A DNA stretch of 64,000 nt from Lonicera japonica (Eukaryota; Streptophyta; Magnoliopsida; Dipsacales; Caprifoliaceae). The DNA lies in NCBI GenBank assembly GCA_021464415.1, contig CM038471.1, forward strand, positions 74,812,851-74,876,850, read 5' to 3'. The translations under genes and the position numbers were made by a program. The notes beneath the pieces are model-generated. The model saw only the letters and a list, made by a program, of their open reading frames with translations, made no database searches and was not told where the DNA came from. Of this stretch, positions 1 through 11,566 are shown piece by piece; within the stretch, counting starts at the first letter, position 1; the number at the start of each line of letters is the position of its first letter.

Positions 1-1060
1 TTATAAAATGGCACAATTCGAGGAGTATTGTTAACGTGAGTCTATTTTAGGAAATATCAGAGAACATTATGTTCACATTGCATAGTTGACCTTTATATAA
101 TTATGCACATATTTAACTTGTTTACATTCCATGATTTATGTGCAAGAGAGAATAAGGTTTATTAGTTTCCTTTCTTGTATTTTATTCAAACCCTATATAA
201 AAGATTCTCCGTATTATATTAATTAATCCAATACAATTTATTCTCACAATCCTCTCTCTATCTAGAATATTTGACTCTTACTACATTTAAGTTTAATCAA
301 AATATTATAAAAAAATAAACACATTTCAAACTTTAAGGTGGACAAGCTCCACCAAAAAAATTCCAGCGAGCCAAGATGACGTTCCTTAGACATGTCTTAC
401 AAAAGTTTCTATACAAGTTGGCAGCTGACTCATTGAAAATTTCACTGTATATAAATGGAGATTGAATTTTCATAAGCCAAGGTGTCGGCATAATAACACA
501 ATCTCACTGGATACTATGATATGAAACACAATAATTATCTCTCTTTTCAAATTAATGACAAACAAAGAAGTTTTAATATAATATTTAAGAGACCGGACTT
601 TTTTTATGCTTTTTTATCCACGTAAAACAGGTGCAAACTAGATATGGATAGAAGTTATATTAAAAGACCTTGACAAATAAGATAAAAATTTAAAAAAAAA
701 ATCACCATTGGAGATGACATTAACATTTAATTACACTCCATTAACGGAAGGTTTTTACGTGGATTACCTTGGCCGCAAGGTTCCAAAAAAATATAATTAC
801 AAAAATTACATAAACATCAATAATAATACCTCTAATCTAATACTATGCTCTGCATGCCCCTAATAAATGAAAGGAAATTCAGTTTGAGAGTTTGTTTGCA
901 TCAACTCCCGGCCCCCAACTTGACATTCAAAAAGTATCATTACCATTCAAAAATTGCAGGATAGTTATATCCAATATTCAAGCACCTGCCAGATAAACAA
1001 AACAAACAAACAAACAAACGATAAAAATCATGCAATCATCAAAGAAACGCCATAATATAT
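1..1060. other. AT-rich 3' flank of the F-box gene, possible LTR scrap
   Basis: No coding frame can be supported here. Bases from about 140 to 300 resemble the end of a plant LTR: a TATA-like stretch (CCTATATAAAAG near 190), then an AT-rich part and a CT-rich part. No terminal repeat or target duplication was found to prove it. The rest is low-complexity AT-rich DNA downstream of the minus-strand F-box gene. Confidence 0.3.
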
Positions 1061-1267
1061 AGCAGCCACCGTCCCAAATTAATAGTCTACCAATGCCTTT
1101 TTCGGATGTCCTAAATTACAAGTCCACTTTCCTCTTTAGAACATGATAATGTACCAAACTCAAGGTAGGAAACAAATTTAATTTTAAACCATTGATTGTC
1201 ATGAAATTAATACATTCTTCAAAAATCTGAAGGTCAAACACCAACTCTTAATTAGGGATGGAGGGAG
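1061..1267. mobile_element. Stowaway-like MITE (Tc1/Mariner type)
   Basis: The right end reads GGGATGGAGGGAG followed by TA, and the left part reads CCACCGTCCCAAATTAATAG preceded by TA. These are imperfect copies of the CTCCCTCCGTCCC terminal inverted repeat of plant Stowaway elements, with TA as target duplication. Length is about 207 bp. It lies just beyond the stop codon side of the F-box gene and may fall in or next to its 3' UTR. Confidence 0.7.
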
Positions 1268-1755
1268 TAATAAATAATGCAACCACTATAAAGGCATCTG
1301 ATATCTCGCCCATTTCTCTCAACATTCGCCAAGTATGAACACTCTAATAGCTGACTCATGCCAGCGTTTGTAATCTGCCTATAACCAATAAATGAATTGA
1401 AGCATTATCATTATATGTATAGCTATACACCATGAAATGTAAATTGGAAAAAAGAACATCTAGTTTTTCTCAAATATGTTGCCGCCCTCTGAAATTTCAT
1501 TATGAAATCATCTGAGATTAATAAACTCTAAGAAGCGAATAGATACTAGAAGGAAGGAAGAATTTTCCTTGAGCATTTGAGCAATGCAAACTACGAACTT
1601 GGTAATTTGTTATAATTATCAAACATTCGCTTCAAATACAACACGGGACTGCTAAGATACAAATACGATAACCACAACTCTTAAGATGCCAGGTATGTAT
1701 TTGGCAATTTTTGACACAAAACTATGATAATAAATAAATGCAATATGATATGTTG

Positions 1756-4700
1756 TCAAATACAGAAAAAAATTGCAGACCGACCTTCATGTCTTGGGAA
1801 AGTGCGTACAAAGCCAAGCTGAGCCAAATAATTGCTCTCGGCTAAATCATGGAACGTCCGGTGCGTTCGGGCCCCTTCACGATCCTGTTTTCCGTATTCT
1901 TCCTTCAAGAATCTTCGACAGTAATCAGCATCCTGTAACAAATATGACAAGGAATGGTTACACAAATATCTTATAAGAGCATCCCAGCGGTCCAAATCTG
2001 TAGGCTAAGTAGGATATGTTTGTCCTATAATACTGGGTTGTATATTAGACAAAGGATCAACTTAAGTTTGGCTAAGTTCCTTATCATAAAAACAATTTGT
2101 GGCTTCTAGGTTCCAAACAAACTGATGTCTCAAATTGATAGTCTCATTTCTTTTTCGAGACATAGTCAATGTCCTAATCTAACAATGGAAATGAGTTTTA
2201 CCCTTGAACATTATGAAAGTAGTTTTTTCTTAAAAAGTACCAAGGTTCTTGACCATTGATCAAGGTTTATAGTAGTGTTTTCTTAAAAAGGACCAAAGTC
2301 AAAGTGGGACTATCAACTTGAGACGAAGGGAGTTACACTAATAAGGATGGATTAAAAAAGAGCAAAAAAGCAATGGTTAACAAAAAGACAAGGCAGACAG
2401 AAATTTGACATCTTTTAAATTAACTAGAGTACTCTTACCATTAAGAACTTCAACATCTGCTCTTCTATTGTACCATGCATAGCCAATGTCTCTACATGAA
2501 TAGGACGTGTAGCACCCATCCTATGGGCACGACTAATCACCTGTTCCTCCATACTGACAAAGTTCCAATTGATATAATTAGTCACATACGATCTAAAACA
2601 AAGATGAATGCATTACAGAGACTTTTTCCCTTGACAAAACTTAAATGACAGAATTTGAAAAAAAATAGATATTCCATCTCAACCCTTCTATTAGCAAGAT
2701 AAACCATTTGATAAGGATTATTAAGCTTCCTTGAACATGATGGAAAAGACTGTTGCGTTTGATATTATATACTCAAAACACACTTTTCGATTTCTCTGTT
2801 ACCTTCTATCCCAGATTGGTTCCATGAGAAAGACATGCGTTACAAAGCTCAAATCAAGACCTAATGCAGCACTTCCATCCATCAAAAGAGCCATACATGT
2901 TGCATCATGCTGGAAGGTAGCCAGTGATTTCATCTGAATCAAGTGAATGTGACTTAACCTCTAAATAACAATAACAAAAAGGTTTATATAATAAGTAAAC
3001 AAAACCAGTAGATTCTTACCTTGTTGGCAGAATGCATTGGACTATACATTCCAACAAAGTTGATACCCGCAACTCTTAACTGGGAAAAAAATGAAACAAA
3101 TTTTTGCTCATCAGTTTTAAAAGGAAGCATATCCAACCGTTACAAGCTATGAAGCACTGATACTTCTCAAAGGACCATGAATCGTATCCACTATGTACTG
3201 GATAAGGATACAGATATGCTTCGAATACTCTCCGATATGTATTGACTATGTATTTTAGACTATCCTCATTTGTTTAATCTTTTGAAATTTGGATACGTTT
3301 GGGATATGTGCAGATATGCCATGGATACACATGGAGGTTGATTTGTAATTTTATACGTCAAATGAAAGTGTCAATTTGCACTTTCAGATTACAGGGGAGA
3401 CCAACAATAAACACTTTAAAAAATTGAACTTATAGAGAAGTAAATTATATCGTATGATAATCTCAAGTTCCAAAATATAGAACTATTTCTAACAAGTTTG
3501 CTTTTGCGGGACACCTAAGAAGGCTTGAACTTTGGATGCCTACAAAATAATAGTGATAACAATATAGTATATTGTTGTTAATATTTTATGTACTCTTATA
3601 CATACTTTTGTGTAATATCTAACTATCTATAATATTCAACAAATCCCCACATGTATCCGTATCCTACTTTTGTCAAGAAATCTGTAACGGTGTATCCGTA
3701 TCACATCTGTATTGCGTATCCGTACCCGTGATTCTTCAGTTCCAAGTCTTCAGAAAATTATTGGTACCTGCTGTTCAATTACATGTATATGCTCAAGAAA
3801 CTGAGAAAATATTAGAACTTTCTCCATGGGTATCTGGTCAGATACATTGGTAGGTCTAGACCAAGCCCCGGTTTTCTGAGGGAGGAAAAGAAGCTGATCA
3901 TTGTTATTTTCCTCATCTACAGAGTGGCCAGCCATTTTATTAGCTTCCTGCAATTCTTTCAACCTATGCACAAGATAACTGACTTTGCTGCTAGATGTCG
4001 ATTGCCAATCCGGATTCCAGTCATCCTACACAAAAGCATGAAGATTTGCATAAGACATTGTTTGAAGAAAAAATATAAGAAATAATTTGGGTTTTTCTTA
4101 CTTTGCTGCCCCTTGTTCCTGATACGAAATTAGACTTGCCCATTGTTTTCATAATTGTTAGGCTTTGTCCCCCCTGCATATAGGGAATCTCAACAGAATT
4201 ACATAAAAAAGAGGGGCAATGTCTTTTTTATGGTGTAATTCTTTGACTTAAACCCCTAGTTTTTTCTAATACTTGGAGATTTCCCTGCATGGAGGAGCAA
4301 AGTCTAACGATTATGAAAACAGGAGGGTAAGTCTAATGTCGATTATTAAATGCCGGTAAAGTCAAAAGGCCCAAAATAATTTTAATATACGCCTGCCTGT
4401 TTATAAGATGGCTGTAACTCAATAAGATCTTTGGGAACAGGCCACTTTGGATTGGGATTTTCAGGGCGGGTTAGTATTTCGGGGCTCTGCATCTCATACA
4501 AGTTACCACAACCAGGAAATGTACACCTTTCACTGTCCAAAGCAACACAATCAAGGCATAAAAGATGCCTACACGGTGTAATGACAGGTAACCGGCACCA
4601 TTCCTTGCACCTAATACATAAAAAAAGAATCATTAATTTGAAGACAATATAGTGGATTCTGTCGAAAATCATATTTTATTAGGGCGTATTAGTTGTTATG

Positions 4701-7700
4701 AGGCATCTTTTGTACTTGCTATCTAAGAAGCGCGGATACTTCATAGGCGTATCCCTGTTGGATATCGATACTCGTTGGATACTCCCGGATACATATCAGA
4801 TACTAACTTTTACGTATCCATAATTAATGAACAAATACGTAAGTACTGATACTTTGGGATACATATCAGATACTACTACGCCAAATACTAAGTTGGAGTC
4901 TCTTATCAGAAAAAATATATACTATATTGGAGTCATATAATGACATCTTATGTTTCTTTTCAAGTATATGTATGAAAATATCTATGATATAAGTGTGTCC
5001 TTAACGTATCCGTATCCTAGTTTTACTAAAAATATCGTATATCTATTTATCTATGTCGTATAAGAATCCTGTATCCGAATCTGTGCTCCGTAGCTTCCCA
5101 TAAATAAGGGATTTCATAATTTAGTCTTTAATTACGATTTGATCACATATTATGTTCTTTTTCATCTCTTTTATTAATTTTGCTTCGTCGTAGTAACCTT
5201 AACTTTTATATATAATTATCACCTCTGGCCCTCGGTTTGAGTAAGCCAATACACCATATGACAAAAAATTTCTGATTCAAATGCAACAATACACATGCAA
5301 ATTCACAAGTGAACTGTTACCTCATACAATTGCCGCCATGTAGAAGGTTATATTTTATAAGAGCATACTCCACTGATAGGGGATCGAGACCATTTTCGAC
5401 TAAAATGTCCATAGTTTCTTGAATATCTTCTCCAGCATCTGTTACTTTTATATGCCCAGCCACACAGCACGATAACCTCACATTTCTTATTGTATTACTT
5501 CGAAACTTCCATTGCTTCGGATTCAATAAACTTTCAACATGAGAAGGATCATTCCAATCAGCCATTAATATATTACGACGGACCGTCACAACCAATTCAT
5601 TGTAACTCCTTGCATGTTCTTCGGTAAAATTCAAGATTTTTGCTTTCTTAATGCAAGGCGGAATTGTGTGCAAATCAATTTTTCTTGCACTTATCATACA
5701 CCTATGAAGTAACTGCAACAAACGGGTCCGACCCTCTTCCATCTCTGCCTCAAATGGTCTAAGAATACCGGCTTCCCATGATTTCTGATTCTGCCCGTAA
5801 GCTTCTTCGCGAAGGAACTTAAGCATGGGTTGAAGATTAGAAAGTTGACTGTTGGGAGTGTTGGGAGTAGGGGTTCCTGTAAGCAACCAACGGTTTGATG
5901 CAGTCAAAGAAACAGATATTTGTAACTTGTTGGTCAAGTTAAGGCTCGAGCCAAGAGTGTGCCCTTCATCGAACATGACTCTAAGCCAATGAACTTGCAT
6001 CAATACGCTCCTTTTACGTGGGTTCCACTCAGCGCTCAAACGGCTAAAGGTAGTTATAACAACATCATAGTCCCAGGCTAGACTGTGTGCACAAGGCTTT
6101 TTATGGTCAGTCCATATATAAACTCGTAGCTGACCAGGTCTTACATGCTTTTGGATTTGAGTTCTCCAATGATCAACTAGATTTGATGGAACAACAACTA
6201 GAGTCGTCCTAGATAAATATAACCGGAATGAATTAAAAGGTTCACATAGTGAAATTTTGAGGGCGTCCAAATCAAAGGCCAGGTTAACAAGAGTTTTAGG
6301 GTAGTACCACCTTGTTGTCCCCTTTTCTACCCTTTTCACAAGGCCAAAAGCTTGGAATATTTTGTGGAAATCTTGGTCATCACCGCCACATACCACTCGA
6401 GTTGCCGTAAGAGGTTGCAACAAACCAATTGTTTCCATTTTCGAAAGTTTATCTGGAGAAAGTTTCGCTAACCAAGTTAAGGCTTTCTTTGTTTCGGAAT
6501 TCATCAATGAAAAGTGCTCCTTAAGTACGCTAGTGAAAAAAGTCACATTTTCTTCCTTTCCCCCAGAAGTTCCATTTGTGTGAAATCCTGGTAAGTCTGT
6601 AACGGGCTGGCGAAAATCCCAAGATTCTTCTGGAACACTACAACTCTGGTAAAAAGCATCGTTGTTCATGCTACAAAACCATGCTCTGGTACAATCTGCC
6701 ACACTTGCATCCACAAGCTTCCGCCATTTTCGACAAGCATCACACTGAACCCAAGTTTCGTTATATACAAAATGATCCTTTTTAGGCCTCTTACTATTGT
6801 GTGGTGATATATATGACAAATCATCTTGCATTTCCACAGAGCCATGTCTACGTTCATTTGAACCGCGATTCCTTTTTCCTGAGGTTTTTCTACCCTCCTT
6901 AGAAAAACCAGATTTGTCTTCATATGTATGCATAAGGTTCTTCGTAATGCGACTCCAGCTCCTAGTAGATCTAAATACACATGTTGCTAGTGCAGAATTT
7001 GCAGCTACAGGTAATTTCGTTCCATTGCTGGCTCTTTTGGAGGAGGAGCATCTCAAGCTCTCCCCTGCACATAATTTATCAAGAGAAAATTGACCCCTTC
7101 GAGAGGTTTCACTTGACGATACCCTACCGCAGGCGCCATTATCACCACTAAGCTCATAATAACCACATTTCTGCTGAGCATGCGTACACCAGATGACTTC
7201 CACTCCTTCTGGGGGATCCGCCAATGTTCCTTGTGTCTTCAAAATAAGGGAAAGGGCAGTTATAGTCTTACCTAAGCCAGGTTCATCACAAAACATACCC
7301 CCGTGAAAATCTCTGATTGTGGGAACTGTACCGGTAACTATTTCACCGGTAACAGTATTGATATAGAAAGCAAATCCGTCTTCGGTTAAGAAATCCTTGT
7401 ACAAAGGATGTTGCAACACTTTAGAATCTCGCTCACGCTGTAGCATCCACTCAACTGCTGCATGCTGATGTGGAAAAAGTTTAAGTTTCATACATGGCAT
7501 TATAGATGCCGCCAAAAATCTTAAGTGGCGACAAGTTGAAGAAACCCTAAGAAGATCAAGAGGATCAAGTGCGGTAAGAATATTGATCAAAATATCATCA
7601 GATACCACCCATATACCAGATTTACAAGTATTCTCTGGGTTAACTCTTGAAGAATTAGGATCTCCTTTTTTTGACACACAAGGTAGGCTCTTGAAAATTT

Positions 7701-10700
7701 CATGAAGTTCGAAGAGCTTTTTCTTAGAAGAGTCGGGAGTACTACAATTCTGTTTACACCCAAGAACATGACAATCACAAAGATTCCAAGTGTTACCATT
7801 ATACTTGGGATCCGGTTTGCCGCTCTGGAGCATTGAACTTCTAGCTCCCCAGTCACAACTGCAAACAAACATTCTTTAATGTTGTTACCCACAGATGATA
7901 TATAGTGATCAGGCAGTCCATGCAGTTTCAAGTTAACAGTTAAACTAATGCAATTAAAATAACTAGACAATTAATAAAAATCGGTAACAACAGATTGTAT
8001 CAAGCAGGAGGATCGGAAATCCACCTAAATAATCAACATTACAGTCAAAAAGAAAGCAGAGACAATAGAAAAAAGGCCTATCAATCAAAGACAAAGCCAC
8101 ATCCCAATTATAATAAATATCAGAAATGCCTAGGACCCCAAATAACTTAGAAGAAAAAGCCCATAATGACACAGCAAATTTAATCTTGCACCAAACTTCT
8201 GATTCTTCCGAGAAACAATCGTCAAATAATATAACGTTATGTTCCTTCCAAACAAACCATATTGCAGCCAAACAGCAACATCTTCAATGAAATTTTGCAT
8301 TTTTCCTCCTACCCCCAAAACACCAATCAATGCACACGAAGTCGAACCATGACAATCACATCAAATTCTTTGAACACTCTTGGCCATATATAATGATTTA
8401 TAAGCAAACTGGCAAAGCAATAAAAGATGATCATTTTTTTTGATAAGAAACAGAAATTTTATTGCCACCAGAGAAAGAAAACATCACAGAAGCAACATGA
8501 AAATAAACAGACTAGAGAATTCCTCTAGGCTGACTACAAGTCAACAACCCTGCCTACTAGAAAGGAGCACACTAAAGATGATCATTAGACTCATCATCGT
8601 TCTTGCAAAGGATCAAGACGGAGAAATCAAGAGGAAAAGTCTCCTTCTTTGAAGCGAGTCACAAGTAGTCAAGTATTCACTCTTTTCCGCGAAACCAATT
8701 GTGCAAATATTTTCACTTTTGGGGAATTTCCGCTTTCCAAATCAGTTTATGAATCACAAAAGAATCCTGATTTGTCCTCAATCCATACCCTCCTAGTGGA
8801 CATGTTTTTAGATATAGGAGCGTCACTTACTAAAGCCATTAGGTTCGAAAAATCCTCTGCTTCCATATTGACAAGTTCCATGAAAGTTGGTTAGATGAAT
8901 TCCATGACGTTAAAGAGGATATCAAAAAATTCCAATTACACGAAACGGTGTGTCATGTCGGAAATACCGAAATAGAGATGATAGTTGTGCATCACTAATC
9001 CAAGATTCTTCCCAAAAGCAAATTCTATCACCCTTTCCAACTTTGAGCCCCATAAATGTTTTGAAGGAATTTAATTTCTAGAGATAGCATTCCAAGGATT
9101 ACGGTAAGAACCTCTTTCCACTATATTTGAATCCCACCCATTTGCTTGAATTATGTATTTACTCATAATTTTTGCGCCCCAAAGTGAATTTTGTTCCAAA
9201 GGGAATCTCCAAAGCCATTTCCCTAAAAGAGCCTCATCTTTCTTGATAATGTTACCAATACCCAATCCCCCCTTTATGTTTGCTCTTGGTGACAATGTTC
9301 CAATTAATTAAATGATCTTTTTTAGTCTCATCGAAACCCTCACAAAGGAAATCTCTCACTTTTTTGCACCACAAAGGATGAAATTTTAAAAAGAGAAAGT
9401 AAAGTGGAATGCTTTCAAGAACCGATTGAATTAAAGTAAGCCTCCCCCCTCTCAAAAGACACCCTTTCAACCACCCTTCTAACTTTCTAGACACTTTCTC
9501 AATCACTGGCTCCCAAAAACCAGATCGACAAGGATTGCCACCCAAGGGCATCCCTAAATATGACAGAGGCCATGATCCCACTTCACACATTCTTAATGTT
9601 GAATATGATTACTGTATAATTTAGCATTCAGCATTAAGAGGCCAGCTCCTTGTTGAATGCTTAAAATCATTTATGATATTTTATTCCAGTGTTATCCTTT
9701 TGTTTATGAACTCCAAAGCATGGATACTTCGCAAGGTGTCTGGTGTTCCCGTATCGATAACTTGTGCAGGATGGCTGGATATGTACAGGATACGCGTAGG
9801 AATATCATTTAAATATTTTCAAATTCTTGGATACGGCTAGGAGTGCCACTGATGCAACTAAGATACGCCACCAAGATGGCATGGTACTTTACAATTTATG
9901 AAGGAGTAAAACAACAGGGGCTACTTAAACAGCAATGAAAATTCCGTGGGGAATAAAAAAACCTTCCACACACATTCTAGGATTTTTCTCCCATTCATAC
10001 CTGTCTCTCTCACCTCAACTCACGTTACCATCGCCTCACCTCACATCGGGTGGGTCACAGTACTTTTCTGTCTATTCATATTTGGGTTTAGATCCATGCA
10101 TATTGATAGTACTATTCATAGATTTTATTAGAATTCTAACTTCTATATATATGAATTATAATATATTAACATTTTATGTGTCGTGCCCTTTCCATATCCT
10201 AAATTTTTAGAGATTTGTTGCATCAACGTGTCAGTGCAGTATCGTGCATCAGATAGCCATATTCATGCTTTCTAGTTTATGAATATCAATATGATAGGGG
10301 AGAATGGTTTTTGAATGTATAAGGAATAAAAGATTATGCGGCGGAAATTGCAAGATTCATTTCCAAGGATGGATAGTCAGAACTAGTTAATGCATATTAT
10401 AACATGGGTAAACTTGTCCAAAGACATAGTCAAATAAACTCAGACAAACAACATTTATTTATTTAGATAAATGCCTCAAACCAAAATTTGAGAGGATTTA
10501 TTCATCATCCCTAAGTATTCAGAGTTATGCGATTAGTCTTCAGCGTTAAATTTGAGGGGGCTTGATTTTGCCTCTGAATGCTTAATGAGAGAGTTTTACG
10601 CATCCAAAGGTGCAATAAGCTGTTTTTTTAATGCTGTTTTTTTATAAATCATTCAGAGGTTAACAGCTATTTTTTTTCAAAATGATACCTCTTAATGATG

Positions 10701-11444
10701 CATGTTGAATTTAAACAATTGATTTGGACAAACATTTAATAATGAGAAGATTGTTCAGAATAAAAACAAAGAGCATCTCCAAGTCTTGGATTCAACATAC
10801 CACATCCAGCAACCAAAGGTTCAGAAAAACAAAGGCATAGGGCCGTTAGAGGCTAAAAAACCAATTCTCACTCACAAAGTCGTAAATTCCTACCTCAAAT
10901 GCCGGAAAAGAGCAGCAGCAGTAGACCGAGCTCTGGGAAACTGCCAGCCTTGGGACCACAATGCAATAGGCAGATAAACATCCACCAGCACCAAAACCCT
11001 AATTTCCCCACAATCACCATTGCCAACCACACCAACAACTCTACAATCTATTCTCAAACACTTGTAATTCACCAAAGCATTAAGCTGATGAACCACGCTT
11101 ACACTCCCATTCACTACCCCAATTCTACTCCATTTCTTCTTCTTCGTCGACGACAATGAAGTAGAAGAATCACCTCCCACGCTTTGAAATTCTCTCTCTG
11201 CATTCTTCGTTTTTTTCCCCAAATCCGGAGGAGTTGAATTTTCCACCACGGAGATCATCAATGCCCTTGCATTTGGATTGATCAATGAAAAAACGACGCC
11301 GTTTTCGGACTTGAAACCGACGTCTGGACCTTGGGCGAAGATTTGACAGCGAGATTTGAGAGTTAGGGTTGTATCCAGGGGGTGAGTAGTTGTGAGAACA
11401 GCACATAAGAAACCACAGAGTTTATGGTCTTCTTCCTCCTCCAT
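1756..11444 (-). CDS. F-box / SNF2-type helicase / CW zinc finger / RING protein (At3g54460-like), 8 exons
   Basis: Exons in order of transcription: 11444-10894, 7858-5321, 4610-4391, 4025-3768, 3079-3020, 2933-2803, 2553-2439, 1932-1756 (stop TGA). The joined frame has 4050 nt, about 1349 residues, near the roughly 1.4 kb-codon size of the Arabidopsis protein. The start at 11444 is chosen because the acidic MEEEEDHKLCGFLC opening matches the family; an earlier in-frame Met has no support. Visible parts: F-box about residues 266-309; SNF2 motif I DEPGLGKT at 375-382; CW zinc finger about 553-592 (C556, C559, C579, C590) inserted in the helicase core; DEGH box at 814-817; LTGTPTP at 843-849; RING-like C1031, C1034, C1042, H1044, C1047, C1050, C1058, C1063; helicase C-terminal half after 1104, with an SRAHRMG motif VI. 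It is probably a nuclear, Rad5-related ATPase that could act in an SCF or RING ubiquitin ligase; this role is inferred from domains. All junctions keep frame. Confidence 0.92.
2117..2333. mobile_element. Stowaway-like MITE in intron 7 of the F-box gene
   Basis: The left end GATGTCTCAAATTGATAGTC and the right end GACTATCAACTTGAGACGAA form an imperfect terminal inverted repeat. The right end is followed by GGGAGTTA, so TA target copies are likely. The element lies wholly within intron 1933-2438 and does not touch the splice sites. Confidence 0.6.
3147..3738. mobile_element. hAT-like non-autonomous element (TATCCG-rich family), copy 1
   Basis: The ends are CTATGAAGCACTGATAC and an inverted, diverged partner ending GTGATTCTTCA. 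Flanks GTTACAAG (3139-3146) and GTTCCAAG (3739-3746) look like an 8-bp target duplication with one mismatch, as expected for hAT. The body repeats words such as GTATCCGTATC. The 592-bp element makes up most of intron 4 (3080-3767) of the F-box gene. Confidence 0.65.
4087..4374. mobile_element. Foldback MITE, GGGC-ACTTTGCCCC family, copy 1
   Basis: The left end TTGGGTTTTTCTTACTTTG and the right end GTAAAGTCAAAAGGCCCAA are inverted partners, and AATAAT occurs on both sides (4081-4086 and 4375-4380). The interior shares words such as ATTAGACTTGCCC and AATTCTTTGA with copies at 24571 and 26141. It fills most of intron 3 of the F-box gene and ends only about 15 bases from the donor of exon 3 (4391). 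Confidence 0.65.
4723..5093. mobile_element. hAT-like non-autonomous element (TATCCG-rich family), copy 2
   Basis: The left end is CTAAGAAGCGCGGATAC and the right end, read inverted, is CTACGGAGCACAGATTCGG. The flanks CTTGCTAT and CTTCCCAT are a weak 8-bp pair with two mismatches. The body is rich in GGATAC and TATCCG words as in copy 1. It lies inside intron 2 (4611-5320) of the F-box gene. Confidence 0.6.
7975..9598 (-). mobile_element. 5'-truncated L1-type LINE, broken, in intron 1 of the F-box gene
   Basis: Minus-strand frames at 9590-9252 and 9295-9071 carry the post-RT region of plant LINEs (SYLGMPLGG, then [16 protein letters not shown], then [10 protein letters not shown]). The region 8595-7975 continues with the cysteine/histidine zf-RVT part and the WAFSSK tail. 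Stops and frame shifts make it a pseudogene. The endonuclease and the catalytic RT core are absent. It is in sense with the host gene and is interrupted by a second LINE scrap at 8436-8573. Confidence 0.82.
8436..8573 (-). mobile_element. Short LINE 3' end nested in another LINE
   Basis: The sequence begins, on the minus strand, within LINE 3' non-coding DNA and ends in TTTCTGTTTCTTATCAAAAA. It is flanked by a perfect 13-bp direct repeat AAAGATGATCATT (8423-8435 and 8574-8586). Removing it restores the DHLL segment of the zf-RVT region of the outer LINE. It is a 138-bp, heavily 5'-truncated insertion. Confidence 0.8.
9599..10893. other. Rest of intron 1 of the F-box gene, with a decayed TATCCG-family fragment
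   Basis: About 9715-9860 contains GGATACTTCG, GTATCGATAA and GGATACGCGT words like those of the hAT-like copies at 3147 and 4723, but no clear ends. The remainder is AT-rich. Around 10560-10700 there are inverted words CTCTGAATGCTTAATG and CATTCAGAGGTTAAC, which may be a decayed MITE. No coding segment is supported. Confidence 0.35.
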
Positions 11445-11540
11445 TTTTGGGGTAGGGTTTCGAAATTGAGGAGGTTTTGATTGATAGGATTCTAATAGAT
11501 CGAGTATTATTATTGTTAGGGTTTGGGATGCATCGAAGAA

Positions 11541-11566
11541 AAGAAGAGAAGAGAAGAGAAGAGATG
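11541..11566. repeat. CT-rich microsatellite in the 5' leader of the F-box gene
   Basis: On the plus strand this is a run of AGAAG and AGAGA units; on the transcribed strand it is CTCTTCTCTT-like. It lies about 100 bases upstream of the chosen start (11444). Pyrimidine-rich leaders of this sort are common in plant 5' UTRs. A role in expression is only inferred. Confidence 0.5.

Noticed and set aside
7859..7872. Methionine start at 7872 for the 851-codon frame
   Set aside because: The first residues MFVC lie in the intron; the TTTGCAG acceptor ends at 7859 and the protein continues from exon 1 as HLSCDWG.
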